From: Flavobacterium cheongpyeongense
GTDB lineage: Bacteria > Bacteroidota > Bacteroidia > Flavobacteriales > Flavobacteriaceae
Direction of reading: 5' to 3'
Length of the DNA: 64,000 nt
Assembly: GCF_003202435.1 (NCBI RefSeq)
Contig: NZ_QJHK01000013.1
Span: 62,001 to 126,000 of the forward strand
In this document: piece by piece, positions 43,895 to 53,168 of the stretch
Position numbering within the stretch: the first letter of the stretch is position 1
Layout of the letters: the number at the start of each line of letters is the position of its first letter
Program-made: the position numbers and the translations under genes
The notes under the pieces: model-generated
What the model was told of the DNA's origin: nothing
What the model saw: the letters and a program-made list of their open reading frames with translations, nothing else
Databases searched by the model: none

Positions 43895-45676
43895 ATGAAA
43901 AAAGCCTTTATCTATATCGTTTTGTTGTGGTCTTCCTTTTCATTTTCCCAAAATGAGCAACTTGCTCAATATTACTATGATAAAGGCGATTTTGAAAAAG
44001 CCAAGATCAGTTACGAACAGCTTTTAAATGCTTCACCATCTAATACCCAGTATTTTTTAAGAACAGTAGAGTGTTATCAGCAGCTCCAGCAATTTACCAA
44101 TGCTGAAAAAGCGATTCAGGAACGATATAACAGATACAAACAAGGTGTTTTTTTGGTTGAACTGGGGTATAATTTTCAGTTGCAGAAAAACGAATCAAAA
44201 GCCAAATCTTACTACGATCAGGCAATTGGGAAAATTAAAACGAATCCGAATGATGTTTACGGAATTGCAAATTCATTCGAGAAGAAGGTATTGTTGGAAT
44301 ATGCTTTGAAAGCCTATCAGACAGCCATTACAATTCAGCCCAATTACAATTTTAATTTTCAAATTGGAATGCTGTATGGACAGCTGGGGAAAACAGATCT
44401 GATGATTGACCTCTTATTGACAGAATCTTTTAAAAACCCTCAAAACACCAATTTAATACAGACACAGTTGTCCCGTTTCATGAATGGTGAAAACGACAGT
44501 ACTGCTTTTAAGGATGCTATGCGAAAAGCCTTAATACTGAAAACGCAGCAAGATCAGGATGTTTTCTGGAATCATTATCTGAGTTGGTTTTATGTACAGC
44601 AAAAAGAATTCGGAAAAGCTTTTATTCAGGAAAAAGCCATCTACAAACGTGAACCTGAATCTTTAATCAGTATTGTAAATCTGAGTCAGTTTGCAATGAA
44701 TGAAAATGACACCGATACAGCTTCTGAAATATTAAATTTCATTTTGCTGAATACAAGAGATCAGGATTTACTGATCCGGACTAATGCCAGCTTGATGCAG
44801 ATTAAAATTGATAAAGCATCTGAAGCAGCGTATCCTGCGATACGTACTGAGCTGGAATATTTACTTGGAACATATGGAATTTCTCCTTTTACCTTATCTT
44901 TGCAAATCATTCAGGCACATTTTCTGGCTTTTAATTTAAAAAAGACAGAAGAAGGTAGGGCGGTCATAAAAAAAGCTTTGGAACTCAATTTAAACGAATA
45001 TCAAAAAGCAGATGCCAAAATGGAGTTGGGTGATATTTTGCTTTTGGAAGAAAAATTCAATCAGGCGCTAATTTACTATTCCCAGATTCAGCTGGATTTA
45101 AAAAATGATGTTATGTCGCATGAAGCAAGTTTGAAGGCAGCCAAAACGAGCTATTTTAAAACCGATTTTGAGTGGGCTTTAAAGCAGTTCAAAGAATTAA
45201 AGTCAGCCAATACGCAATTGATTGCCAATGATGCACTTGAATATTTTTTACTGATTAACGATAATACCGTTGCTGATTCGACACAAACAGCATTAAAACA
45301 ATTTGCAAAAGGTGATTTTTTAATTTATCAGAATAAAAAACCTGAAGCGATTGTACAGTTTCAGAACATTTTAAAGTCTTTCAAAGGGCAGGAAATTGAG
45401 GCTGTAACAATGTTGCGTTTGGGCAAAATTTACGAAAGTCAGAAAGATTATAATTTGGCTTTAAGCCAATACCAGCAAGTGATTGACCATCATAGTGACG
45501 GAATTTATGTAGATGAGGCATTGTTTTTCTCCGCAGAAATTTATAACGACGAATTAAAAGATGCTGAAAAGGCAAAACCCTTATATGAAAAAGTAATTTT
45601 CAATCATCAGGACAGTATTTATTTTGTTGATGCGAGAAAAAAATACCGACAGTTGAGGGGAGATACAAATTTATAG
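43895..45676 (+). CDS. Exported TPR-repeat protein
   Basis: A 593-residue protein with a signal peptide (about 1-18) and tetratricopeptide repeats along its length (e.g. YYDKGDFEKAKISYEQLL near residue 27 and the C-terminal ...LGKIYESQKDYNLALSQYQQV). TPR arrays hold other proteins together; the partner is unknown. The gene is followed by a 48-bp palindrome. Confidence 0.8.
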   Translation: MKKAFIYIVLLWSSFSFSQNEQLAQYYYDKGDFEKAKISYEQLLNASPSNTQYFLRTVECYQQLQQFTNAEKAIQERYNRYKQGVFLVELGYNFQLQKNESKAKSYYDQAIGKIKTNPNDVYGIANSFEKKVLLEYALKAYQTAITIQPNYNFNFQIGMLYGQLGKTDLMIDLLLTESFKNPQNTNLIQTQLSRFMNGENDSTAFKDAMRKALILKTQQDQDVFWNHYLSWFYVQQKEFGKAFIQEKAIYKREPESLISIVNLSQFAMNENDTDTASEILNFILLNTRDQDLLIRTNASLMQIKIDKASEAAYPAIRTELEYLLGTYGISPFTLSLQIIQAHFLAFNLKKTEEGRAVIKKALELNLNEYQKADAKMELGDILLLEEKFNQALIYYSQIQLDLKNDVMSHEASLKAAKTSYFKTDFEWALKQFKELKSANTQLIANDALEYFLLINDNTVADSTQTALKQFAKGDFLIYQNKKPEAIVQFQNILKSFKGQEIEAVTMLRLGKIYESQKDYNLALSQYQQVIDHHSDGIYVDEALFFSAEIYNDELKDAEKAKPLYEKVIFNHQDSIYFVDARKKYRQLRGDTNL

Positions 45677-45680
45677 TTCG

Positions 45681-45728
45681 GTTTAAACGTTTATTCCGTT
45701 AAACGTTTAACCGAATAAACGTTTAAAC
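45681..45728. repeat. 48-bp near-perfect palindrome
   Basis: GTTTAAACGTTTATTC at 45681 and GAATAAACGTTTAAAC ending at 45728 are exact complements. The centre GTTAAACGTTTAAC is itself a palindrome, flanked by one mismatched pair. The unit TTAAACGTTTAA or a near copy is present three times. It sits between the TPR stop and the DUF4286 start, with an A-run after it. It could act as a terminator, a binding site, or a repeat. Confidence 0.7.
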
Positions 45729-45736
45729 AAAAAAGC

Positions 45737-46054
45737 ATGATAATATACAACGTTACCACCAATATACACGAAAGCGTTCATGACCAATGGTTAAAATGGA
45801 TGCAGGAAAAACACATCCCGGAAATTCTGGCTACAAACAAATTTTCTTCGGCACGAATTGTAAAAGTTTTAATTGAAGAAGAAATGGGTGGAATTACCTA
45901 TTCGGTTCAATACACTACAAACAGCAAAGCAACTTTAGAACAATATTATCTGGAGGATGCACCAAAATTTCGTCAGGAAGCTTTAGAGTTGTTTGCTGAT
46001 AAAATGCTTTCTTTCAGAACAGAATTGGAAGTTATTTCGGAGCATTTATCTTAG
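45737..46054 (+). CDS. DUF4286 family protein
   Basis: A 105-residue Bacteroidetes protein of the DUF4286 family (ferredoxin-like alpha-beta fold, dimeric barrel). MIIYNVTTNIHESVHDQWLKWMQ and QYTTNSKATLEQY are typical. Function unknown. Confidence 0.85.
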   Translation: MIIYNVTTNIHESVHDQWLKWMQEKHIPEILATNKFSSARIVKVLIEEEMGGITYSVQYTTNSKATLEQYYLEDAPKFRQEALELFADKMLSFRTELEVISEHLS

Positions 46055-46221
46055 TATCAGTCTCAATTTTCAGTTTTAATAATGGAAGATAGAGAATAAA
46101 ATTACTAAATTTTTCACCTTTGACCCTTTTGGGCAAAAAAAATAAAAATAAAGCTCTGCTTCTTAGTGCCTTCGCAGCAAAATGAATACTTTTGCGCCCT
46201 CGTGGCAAAACAAGTAAGAAA

Positions 46222-47007
46222 ATGGAAAAAGTAAAAGCCAAAAAACATTTAGGACAACATTTCCTTAAAGACGAAAGTATTGCAAAAGCGATTGCAGATA
46301 CTTTGAGCTTAAAAGGATACGATGAGGTTTTAGAAATAGGACCGGGGATGGGTGTGCTTACTAAATATTTGCTTGAAAAACCAATTAACACACACGTAAT
46401 TGAGATAGATGGTGAATCTGTAGTGTATTTGGGTGAAAACTATCCAAAATTAAAAGATAAAATTATCTCTCAGGATTTCCTGAAATACAATATCAACGAA
46501 GTTTACGAAAACAAGCAGTTTGCCATTATCGGAAACTTTCCTTATAATATTTCGACACAGATCGTTTTCAGGACTTTAGAGTTTAAACATCAGATCCCAG
46601 AGTTTTCGGGAATGTTTCAAAAAGAAGTTGCAGAACGAATCTGCGAGAAAAAAGGCTCAAAAGCTTACGGAATCTTATCCGTTTTGGCTCAGGCTTTCTA
46701 TGATACTGAGTATTTGTTTACTGTTGACGAAAATGTTTTTATTCCTCCGCCCAAGGTGAAATCGGGTGTGATGAAAATGACCCGAAAGGAAGATTATAGT
46801 CTTCCATGTGGCGAGAAGTTATTTTTTACAGTTGTAAAAACGGCTTTTCAGCAAAGACGAAAAACATTACGTAACAGTTTGAAAACATTAAATTTATCAG
46901 ATAATTTGCGGGAAGACACTATCTTTGATCTTCGACCAGAGCAACTTAGCGTTGATGAATTTATTTTTTTGACTCAAAAAATAGAAGCCGATGGAGTTCA
47001 AAGTTAG
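46222..47007 (+). CDS. rsmA: 16S rRNA (adenine1518/1519-N6)-dimethyltransferase
   Basis: A 261-residue RsmA/KsgA. GQHFLKDESIAKAIAD is the N-terminal block, VLEIGPGMGVLTKYLL binds SAM, and NFPYNIST is the catalytic loop. It dimethylates two adjacent adenines near the 3' end of 16S rRNA. The ATG at 46222 is preferred over a TTG ten codons upstream, as the known proteins begin here. It overlaps mgtE by 17 bases. Confidence 0.94.
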   Translation: MEKVKAKKHLGQHFLKDESIAKAIADTLSLKGYDEVLEIGPGMGVLTKYLLEKPINTHVIEIDGESVVYLGENYPKLKDKIISQDFLKYNINEVYENKQFAIIGNFPYNISTQIVFRTLEFKHQIPEFSGMFQKEVAERICEKKGSKAYGILSVLAQAFYDTEYLFTVDENVFIPPPKVKSGVMKMTRKEDYSLPCGEKLFFTVVKTAFQQRRKTLRNSLKTLNLSDNLREDTIFDLRPEQLSVDEFIFLTQKIEADGVQS

Positions 47008-48340
47008 CAAAGAATTAATTCACCAATTAGAAGAGCACATTGTTCAGAAAAACGACAAAGAACTTGAAGTTTTATTGAACGATCTGCATCACGCCGATAT
47101 TGCTGAAATCCTCGATGAACTGGATTTTGACGATGCAACCTATATTTTTAAGGTTTTAGATAGTGATAAAACCGCTGAAATTCTTCTTGAATTAGAAGAT
47201 GATCTGCGTGAAAATATCCTAAGCAGGCTTTCGCCAAAAGAAATTGCCGAGGAGCTTGATGAACTCGAAACCAATGATGCCGCAGATATTATTGCCGAAC
47301 TTTCACAGGAAATCAAAGCAGAGGTAATTTCGGAATTAATTGACGTTGAGCACGCAAAGGACATTGTTGACTTATTGCGTTACGACGAAAATTCTGCCGG
47401 TGGTTTGATGGGAAAAGAACTGGTAAAAGTCAATGAGAACTGGAATGTACTGACTTGCGTAAAAGAAATGCGTATTCAGGCCGAAAATGTGTCCAGAGTA
47501 CACTCTATTTATGTAGTTGATGACGAGAACCGCTTAAAAGGAAGATTGTCACTCAAAGATTTACTGACCACTTCGACCAAAACCCAGATTGGGGATATTT
47601 ATATCAGAAAATTAAATTTTGTAAATGTAGATACCGAAGATGTCGAGGTAGCGCGTATCATGCAAAAATATGACCTGGAAGCAATTCCGGTTGTAGATGA
47701 ATTGGGTCGTCTTGTTGGGAGGATCACAATTGATGATATCGTAGATGTAATCAAGGATGAAGCCGATAAAGATTATCAAATGGCTGCCGGTATTACGCAG
47801 GACGTAGAATCAAATGATAGTGTTCTTGAACTTACAAAAGCACGTTTGCCCTGGCTTTTAATAGGGATGGTGATTGAAATTATTGCTTCATTTGTATTGA
47901 AAGGCAATGAAGGTCTTTTTCAAAAATATTCGACACTCTTTATTTTTGTGCCTTTATTATCAGCTACTGCTGGAAATATTGGGGTTCAGGCATCGGCAAT
48001 CGTGGTTCAGGGTTTGGCAAATGGAACGCTAAAAGAATTCAGCAGAGGATATTTTACCAAAGAAATTACGGTTTCAATGATTTCAGGAACCATTATTTCA
48101 TTGCTTTTATTAGGATTTCATTCTATCATGTATCAACAATATTTGGTAGGATTTGCCATTTCAATTTCGATGATTGTGGTCATTTTATTTGCCGCAACAT
48201 TAGGAACTTTGGTACCGCTTTTTCTTCATAAAAACAAAATAGATCCTGCAATAGCAACCGGACCTTTTATCACAACAACCAATGACGTTTTTGGAATTAT
48301 GCTCTATTTTGGAGTAGCCAGAATCATTTTAGGATTTTAG
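46991..48340 (+). CDS. mgtE: Magnesium transporter MgtE
   Basis: A 449-residue channel protein. An acidic N domain of repeats (about 1-130, DLHHADIAEILDELDFDD), two CBS domains (about 130-255), and five membrane helices (about 285-449) with PFITTTNDVFGIMLYFGVA. The N and CBS domains sense Mg2+ and gate the pore. Confidence 0.93.
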   Translation: MEFKVSKELIHQLEEHIVQKNDKELEVLLNDLHHADIAEILDELDFDDATYIFKVLDSDKTAEILLELEDDLRENILSRLSPKEIAEELDELETNDAADIIAELSQEIKAEVISELIDVEHAKDIVDLLRYDENSAGGLMGKELVKVNENWNVLTCVKEMRIQAENVSRVHSIYVVDDENRLKGRLSLKDLLTTSTKTQIGDIYIRKLNFVNVDTEDVEVARIMQKYDLEAIPVVDELGRLVGRITIDDIVDVIKDEADKDYQMAAGITQDVESNDSVLELTKARLPWLLIGMVIEIIASFVLKGNEGLFQKYSTLFIFVPLLSATAGNIGVQASAIVVQGLANGTLKEFSRGYFTKEITVSMISGTIISLLLLGFHSIMYQQYLVGFAISISMIVVILFAATLGTLVPLFLHKNKIDPAIATGPFITTTNDVFGIMLYFGVARIILGF

Positions 48341-48441
48341 ATTTTTTCCACAAATTGATGTATTATCGTGATTATAGATTTATAAAATCGACGTAATTTG
48401 TGACCGAAAAAACATGCTATTAATAAGCCAACTAATTAGTA

Positions 48442-49218
48442 ATGAAAGTACATATCATAGGAGGAGGAAACCTTGGTGTTTCTATTGCCCTGGGAATTGC
48501 TAAATTCTCACAAAGCCACAAAGTAACTGTAACGAGAAGAAATACGGACAGTATTCAATATTTAACAGAATTTGGAATTGCAGTTTCATCTGACAATAAA
48601 CACAATATTGAGGAAGCAGATGTAATTATTTTAACGATTAAACCGTATCAGGTTGATACTGTTTTAGCCGAGATTTTACCTGTTATTCAGGGAAGAACGA
48701 TCGCATCTGCAGTAAGCGGATTGTCACTGGAGATGCTTCAGTCAAAAACAAATAATCAATATCCCGTTGTTAGGATTATGCCCAATATCGCGGCACAATT
48801 TGGCGAATCGGCAACTTGTATTTCTTTTCCTGAAAAAGACAGGGAGAAAGCTTTGCCAATTGTCGATTTATTTCAGGATTTAGGAACAGCTCCGGTAATT
48901 GATGAGAAATTAATGGATGCAGCAACTGTTTTAGGTGCCTGCGGAACAGCTTATGCTTTAAGATATATTCGTGCTTCAATGCAGGCTGGAATCGAAATCG
49001 GGTTTGATTCCCAGACTGCTCTTGCAATTGCAGCACAGACAGTTAAAGGAGCGGCCAAAATGCTGTTAGAAGAAAGAGTGCATCCGGAACAATTAATTGA
49101 TCGTGTAACGACTCCGCAGGGTTGTACTATTGTTGGTCTGAATGAAATGGAGCATAATGGTTTCAGTTCGTCATTAATTAAAGGAATCAAAACTTCTTTG
49201 AAACAGATAAAAGGATAA
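48442..49218 (+). CDS. proC: Pyrroline-5-carboxylate reductase
   Basis: A 258-residue enzyme that reduces P5C to proline with NAD(P)H. The N-terminal HIIGGGNLGVSIALGI binds the nucleotide; VRIMPNIAAQFGE and the C-terminal DRVTTPQGCTIVGLNEMEHNG complete the active site. It is somewhat shorter than E. coli ProC. A long-stem terminator follows. Confidence 0.92.
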   Translation: MKVHIIGGGNLGVSIALGIAKFSQSHKVTVTRRNTDSIQYLTEFGIAVSSDNKHNIEEADVIILTIKPYQVDTVLAEILPVIQGRTIASAVSGLSLEMLQSKTNNQYPVVRIMPNIAAQFGESATCISFPEKDREKALPIVDLFQDLGTAPVIDEKLMDAATVLGACGTAYALRYIRASMQAGIEIGFDSQTALAIAAQTVKGAAKMLLEERVHPEQLIDRVTTPQGCTIVGLNEMEHNGFSSSLIKGIKTSLKQIKG

Positions 49219-49242
49219 TTTTTAAAAGAAATTCCGATATAA

Positions 49243-49290
49243 AAAATTCCAAATTCTAAACTAAACGTTTGAATTTGGAATTTTGTTTTT
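49243..49290 (+). terminator. Terminator after proC
   Basis: AAAATTCCAAATTC at 49243-49256 pairs perfectly with GAATTTGGAATTTT at 49271-49284; T's follow. Confidence 0.85.
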
Positions 49291-49349
49291 AGGTGGAGAT
49301 TTACTCTTCACGAGTATAAACTGTATTTTTGTAATCAAATTAAAAAACA

Positions 49350-50297
49350 ATGAGTATAAAGATTTTACATATCGACAGCAACCACCCCATTCTTTGGCAG
49401 CAATTGGAAGAAGCAGGTTTTGAAAATCATGCCGATTTTACCTCTTCAAAAGAGGAAATCGAATCCAAAATTGAGAATTATAACGGAATTGTAATTCGGA
49501 GCCGTTTTAAAATCGATAAACAGTTTATAGACAAAGCGGTCAACCTTCAGTTTATTGCCCGAGTAGGAGCAGGTCTTGAAAGCATAGATTGTGATTATGC
49601 TTTAGATAAAGATATTAACCTTATTGCGGCTCCGGAAGGTAATTGCAATGCTGTTGCAGAACATACATTAGGCATGATTTTGTCTCTTTTTAATAAACTA
49701 AATCAGGCAGATAGCGAAATCCGTTCCGGAGCATGGAACAGAGAAAGTAATCGTGGTCATGAACTCGACGGTAAAACGGTTGGGATTATTGGATATGGAA
49801 ACATGGGGAAAGCCTTTGCAAAAAAACTACGTGGTTTTGATGTTGAGGTCTTGTGCTATGATATTGCTGATAATAAAGGAGATGAAAACGCAAGACAGGT
49901 TTCGTTGCGGGAACTAAAACAAAAAACAGATGTTTTAAGTTTGCATATTCCCTGGACTCCGGAAACAGACAAAATGATCGACCTGAATTTTATAAATGCA
50001 TTTGCAAAGCCATTTTGGATTATAAACACATCTCGTGGCAAAAATATCGTCACAGCAGATTTAGTTGAAGCTATGAAGTTTGGAAAGGTTTTAGGTGCTG
50101 GTCTGGATGTTTTGGAATATGAAAAATTATCTTTCGAAACCCTTTTTCAGGATAAAAATACTCCGGAAGCTTTTCAGTACCTCTTAGACGGTAAAAAAGT
50201 GATTCTGACTCCACACATTGCGGGATGGACATTTGAAAGTCATGAACGTCTGGCGCAGGTAATTGTAGATAAAATAAAAGCGTTGTATTTAAAATAA
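49350..50297 (+). CDS. D-2-hydroxyacid dehydrogenase (phosphoglycerate dehydrogenase-like)
   Basis: A 315-residue NAD-dependent enzyme. KTVGIIGYGNMGKAFAKKL is the nucleotide motif; NTSRGKNIV supplies the catalytic Arg region, GLDVLEYE the Glu and LTPHIAGWT the His. The substrate is a 2-hydroxy acid; serine synthesis is possible but there is no ACT domain. A -7-like TATTTTTG lies at about 49330. Confidence 0.85.
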   Translation: MSIKILHIDSNHPILWQQLEEAGFENHADFTSSKEEIESKIENYNGIVIRSRFKIDKQFIDKAVNLQFIARVGAGLESIDCDYALDKDINLIAAPEGNCNAVAEHTLGMILSLFNKLNQADSEIRSGAWNRESNRGHELDGKTVGIIGYGNMGKAFAKKLRGFDVEVLCYDIADNKGDENARQVSLRELKQKTDVLSLHIPWTPETDKMIDLNFINAFAKPFWIINTSRGKNIVTADLVEAMKFGKVLGAGLDVLEYEKLSFETLFQDKNTPEAFQYLLDGKKVILTPHIAGWTFESHERLAQVIVDKIKALYLK

Positions 50298-50463
50298 TTT
50301 CAGATTTAGACCTAGGTTTTAATAACAGGTTTTTTCTGTAAAATTAATTTACAGAATTAGTTTTTCAAGTTATTTTTTTTTAATATTGTTGTTAAATTTA
50401 ACAAAATTTTAAATAGGGAGTAACCGAAAATCCAAAGAGTAGGAACAATTAATTGATTTTATT

Positions 50464-50886
50464 ATGATTGAATGGTACAAAAAAGTGGTTTTTGAAAACT
50501 ATGCAAATTTTAATGGTCGTGCCAGAAGAAGTGAATATTGGTACTTCGTATTAGCTCAAATTTTAATTATTTTCGGAGTTATAGCTATAGGGTCGTTTAT
50601 AGGAACTTTTTTCAATAGTAGTGAGGATGGTTTTCTTATAGCATTTGGTATTGTTGGAATTTATTTGTTGGCAATTTTAATACCGTATTTGGCATTAATT
50701 GTGAGAAGGATGCATGATATTGGTAAAAGTGGATGGTTTTATCTTGTTCGTTTTATCCCTGTTATTGGAGGTATATGGATACTTGTTTTATTATGTACTG
50801 AAGGTAACTATGGAGAAAATAACTATGGTTTAGATCCTAAAGAAGAGTTTGACGAAATCAACGAAATTGGAAGTAAAGAAGCATAA
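50464..50886 (+). CDS. DUF805 membrane protein
   Basis: A 140-residue membrane protein of the DUF805 family (FENYANFNGRARRSEYWYF is the signature) with three or four helices. It is 22 bases before the TM2 gene and is likely co-transcribed with it. Function unknown. Confidence 0.88.
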   Translation: MIEWYKKVVFENYANFNGRARRSEYWYFVLAQILIIFGVIAIGSFIGTFFNSSEDGFLIAFGIVGIYLLAILIPYLALIVRRMHDIGKSGWFYLVRFIPVIGGIWILVLLCTEGNYGENNYGLDPKEEFDEINEIGSKEA

Positions 50887-50908
50887 TTAATTAATTTATA
50901 TTTAAAAA

Positions 50909-51190
50909 ATGGAAACAACAAAACCAGAAGAACATTGGAATAATCCTCCAGTTCGTAGAGAAGAAAATAAAAAAGTTTTAGCAGGTGTCCTTGGTATTGT
51001 ATTAGGAGGATTTGGTGTGCATAAATTCGTTTTAGGCTATACTCAGGAAGGAATAATCCAATTAATAGTAACTTTAGTTACTTGTGGAATGGGAAGTCTA
51101 ATTGGTTTTGTGGAAGGAATCATTTACCTGACAAAAACAGACGAAGATTTCTATCAAACCTACCAGGTTGGTAAAAAAGGCTGGTTTTAA
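50909..51190 (+). CDS. TM2-domain membrane protein
   Basis: A 93-residue protein with a TM2 domain: two helices joined by a short loop (VLGIVLGGFGVHKFVLGY ... TLVTCGMGSLIGFVEG). Function unknown. A terminator follows. Confidence 0.9.
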   Translation: METTKPEEHWNNPPVRREENKKVLAGVLGIVLGGFGVHKFVLGYTQEGIIQLIVTLVTCGMGSLIGFVEGIIYLTKTDEDFYQTYQVGKKGWF

Positions 51191-51197
51191 AAACATA

Positions 51198-51230
51198 AAA
51201 CCCCAATTCTAAAGAGTTGGGGTTTGTCTT
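51198..51230. terminator. Terminator between the TM2 and acyltransferase genes
   Basis: AAACCCCAA at 51198-51206 pairs with TTGGGGTTT at 51217-51225. It could serve both convergent genes. Confidence 0.83.
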
Positions 51231-51244
51231 TTTATATAAATATT

Positions 51245-53053
51245 TTAACTAATATCTTCTTTCTCTGCTAACTTGCGTTCCAGTTCTATCTGAAACTCTT
51301 CGATAACCGGTTTCATGGTGCTTTCCGGTATATCTGCAATCCTGATGTACATTAATCCGTCTACGGCGTTATTAAACAGTGGATCAACGTTAAAAGCGAC
51401 TACCCGCGCATTTTGCTTGATGTATTTTTTTATTAAAACCGGCAAGCGTAGATTACCCGGTTCTAACTCATCGATAATTTTGTCGAATTTGTTCAGGTCT
51501 GATTCAGCTTCGTCAAAAATAAAATCTTTATCAGCGTCTTTCAGTTTTACTTTATAAGCCTTTTTTGGGTGAATGTATTGCGCAATATACGGATCATAAT
51601 AGTTCGACTTCATAAACTCAATCATTAACGATTTTGAGAAGTCAGAGAACTGGTTACTGATACTTACACCACCGAGCAAATATTTGTGTTCAGGATAACG
51701 TAACGTTGTATGGATGATTCCTTTCCATAACAAGAAAAGAGGCATTGGTTTTTGCTGATAATCTTTGATGATAAAAGCACGTCCCATTTCGATTGATTTG
51801 TGCATCATATCATGCAACTCCGGTTCAAATCTAAAAAGATCATTCAGATAAAAACCTTCTATTCCGTATTTTAGGTAAATTTCAGAACCTAAGCCCATGC
51901 GGTAGGCACCTGCAATTTTTTTAGTATCCTCATCCCACAAAAACATGTGATGATAATATTGGTCAAATTGGTCTAAGTCAATAGATTCATTGGTTCCTTC
52001 TCCCACTTCACGAAATGTAATTTCACGTAAACGCCCAATTTCATGCAGGATATTCGGAATTGTTTTCGCTCTAGCAAAAAATACCTCATAGTTTTTACTC
52101 TGCAATAAACGACAATCACTATTTCTTAAAGCCTGTACTTCATCAATCATTTCTGATTCGTTTGCCGCAGTAACGATTTTTTTAGGGGCTTTCGGAATTT
52201 TCAAATTGGCAGGATCCAGTAATTTATGTTCTTTTTCAAAAGGATTGGCCAACATATAGGTTTTCTTTCTTAAAAATTCAGAGTATTCTTCAAAAGATTC
52301 GATTTCGTTTTGCTCGTTTACTGAAATGGGTTTACCAATACGAACCTTAATCACGCGGTCTTTTTGCGTAAGAAGCTCTGATGGTAATTTTGCAGTCCGC
52401 AAAGTATCGTCTATTTTAGAAAGCCAATAAAATAATTGACTGTTTTTGGCATGAAAATAAATAGGAACAACCGGAACTTTTGCTTTTCTGATCAGTTTCA
52501 AAGCACCTTCTTCCCAAGGTTTATCGACAACTAATTTTCCATCCCTGTAAGTGGAGACCTCACCGGCAGGGAAAATTCCTAATGGTTTTCCATCGCTTAA
52601 ATGACGCAAAGTTTCTTTGATTCCCACCACACTTGATTTAGCATCCTTATGATTTTCAAAAGGATTTACCGGCATGATGTATTTTTTTAACGGAACAATT
52701 CTGTGTAACAGAAAGTTGGCAATAATTTTGAAGTTTGGTTCTCTCTCAAGCATTAATTTCAAGAGTAAAATTCCATCAATTCCTCCAAGCGGGTGGTTTG
52801 AAATAGTAATATAGGCACCGTCTTTTGGTAAACGCTTTAAATCTTCTTCAGGAATTTCAAACTTAATTTGTAATTCGTCCAGAATCCCGTTTAAAAAAGG
52901 CACGTCTTCCAGATGTTTGTTGTGATCGTAAATTTTATTAAGGGTCGATATCTTAAGAACCTTCATAAGAATCCAGCCAGAAAAAGTACCGAAAACTCCG
53001 TACTTCTCAACATTTATTGCCTTTGCAACTTCTTTCGCGGTAACTAAACCCAT
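51245..53053 (-). CDS. olsF: OlsF-like bifunctional acyltransferase (ornithine/glycine lipid type)
   Basis: A 602-residue protein with an N-terminal PlsC-type O-acyltransferase domain (ISNHPLGGIDG near H87; FPAGEVS near 162) and a C-terminal GNAT-like N-acyltransferase domain (REITFREVGEGTNESIDLDQFD). The same two-domain layout is known for OlsF of Serratia and Flavobacterium johnsoniae, which makes ornithine lipids by N- then O-acylation. I infer an aminolipid role; the amino acid used is not shown. A -7 element TATCTTTG lies at 53084-53091 on the minus strand. Confidence 0.82.
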   Translation of the reverse strand: MGLVTAKEVAKAINVEKYGVFGTFSGWILMKVLKISTLNKIYDHNKHLEDVPFLNGILDELQIKFEIPEEDLKRLPKDGAYITISNHPLGGIDGILLLKLMLEREPNFKIIANFLLHRIVPLKKYIMPVNPFENHKDAKSSVVGIKETLRHLSDGKPLGIFPAGEVSTYRDGKLVVDKPWEEGALKLIRKAKVPVVPIYFHAKNSQLFYWLSKIDDTLRTAKLPSELLTQKDRVIKVRIGKPISVNEQNEIESFEEYSEFLRKKTYMLANPFEKEHKLLDPANLKIPKAPKKIVTAANESEMIDEVQALRNSDCRLLQSKNYEVFFARAKTIPNILHEIGRLREITFREVGEGTNESIDLDQFDQYYHHMFLWDEDTKKIAGAYRMGLGSEIYLKYGIEGFYLNDLFRFEPELHDMMHKSIEMGRAFIIKDYQQKPMPLFLLWKGIIHTTLRYPEHKYLLGGVSISNQFSDFSKSLMIEFMKSNYYDPYIAQYIHPKKAYKVKLKDADKDFIFDEAESDLNKFDKIIDELEPGNLRLPVLIKKYIKQNARVVAFNVDPLFNNAVDGLMYIRIADIPESTMKPVIEEFQIELERKLAEKEDIS

Positions 53054-53168
53054 CTACTATTTTTAATTTATTAGAACAGCGAACAAAGATAACAAAAAAC
53101 TCTACTTTTACTGTTTGTTATGCAAACTTTCCGCATTTTTATTACTTTTGAGAATCTAAAAAAATCGA

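Noticed and set aside
46192..46221. TTG start ten codons upstream of rsmA
   Set aside because: The known family start is the ATG at 46222, and a -7-like box (TACTTTTG) lies across the TTG region.
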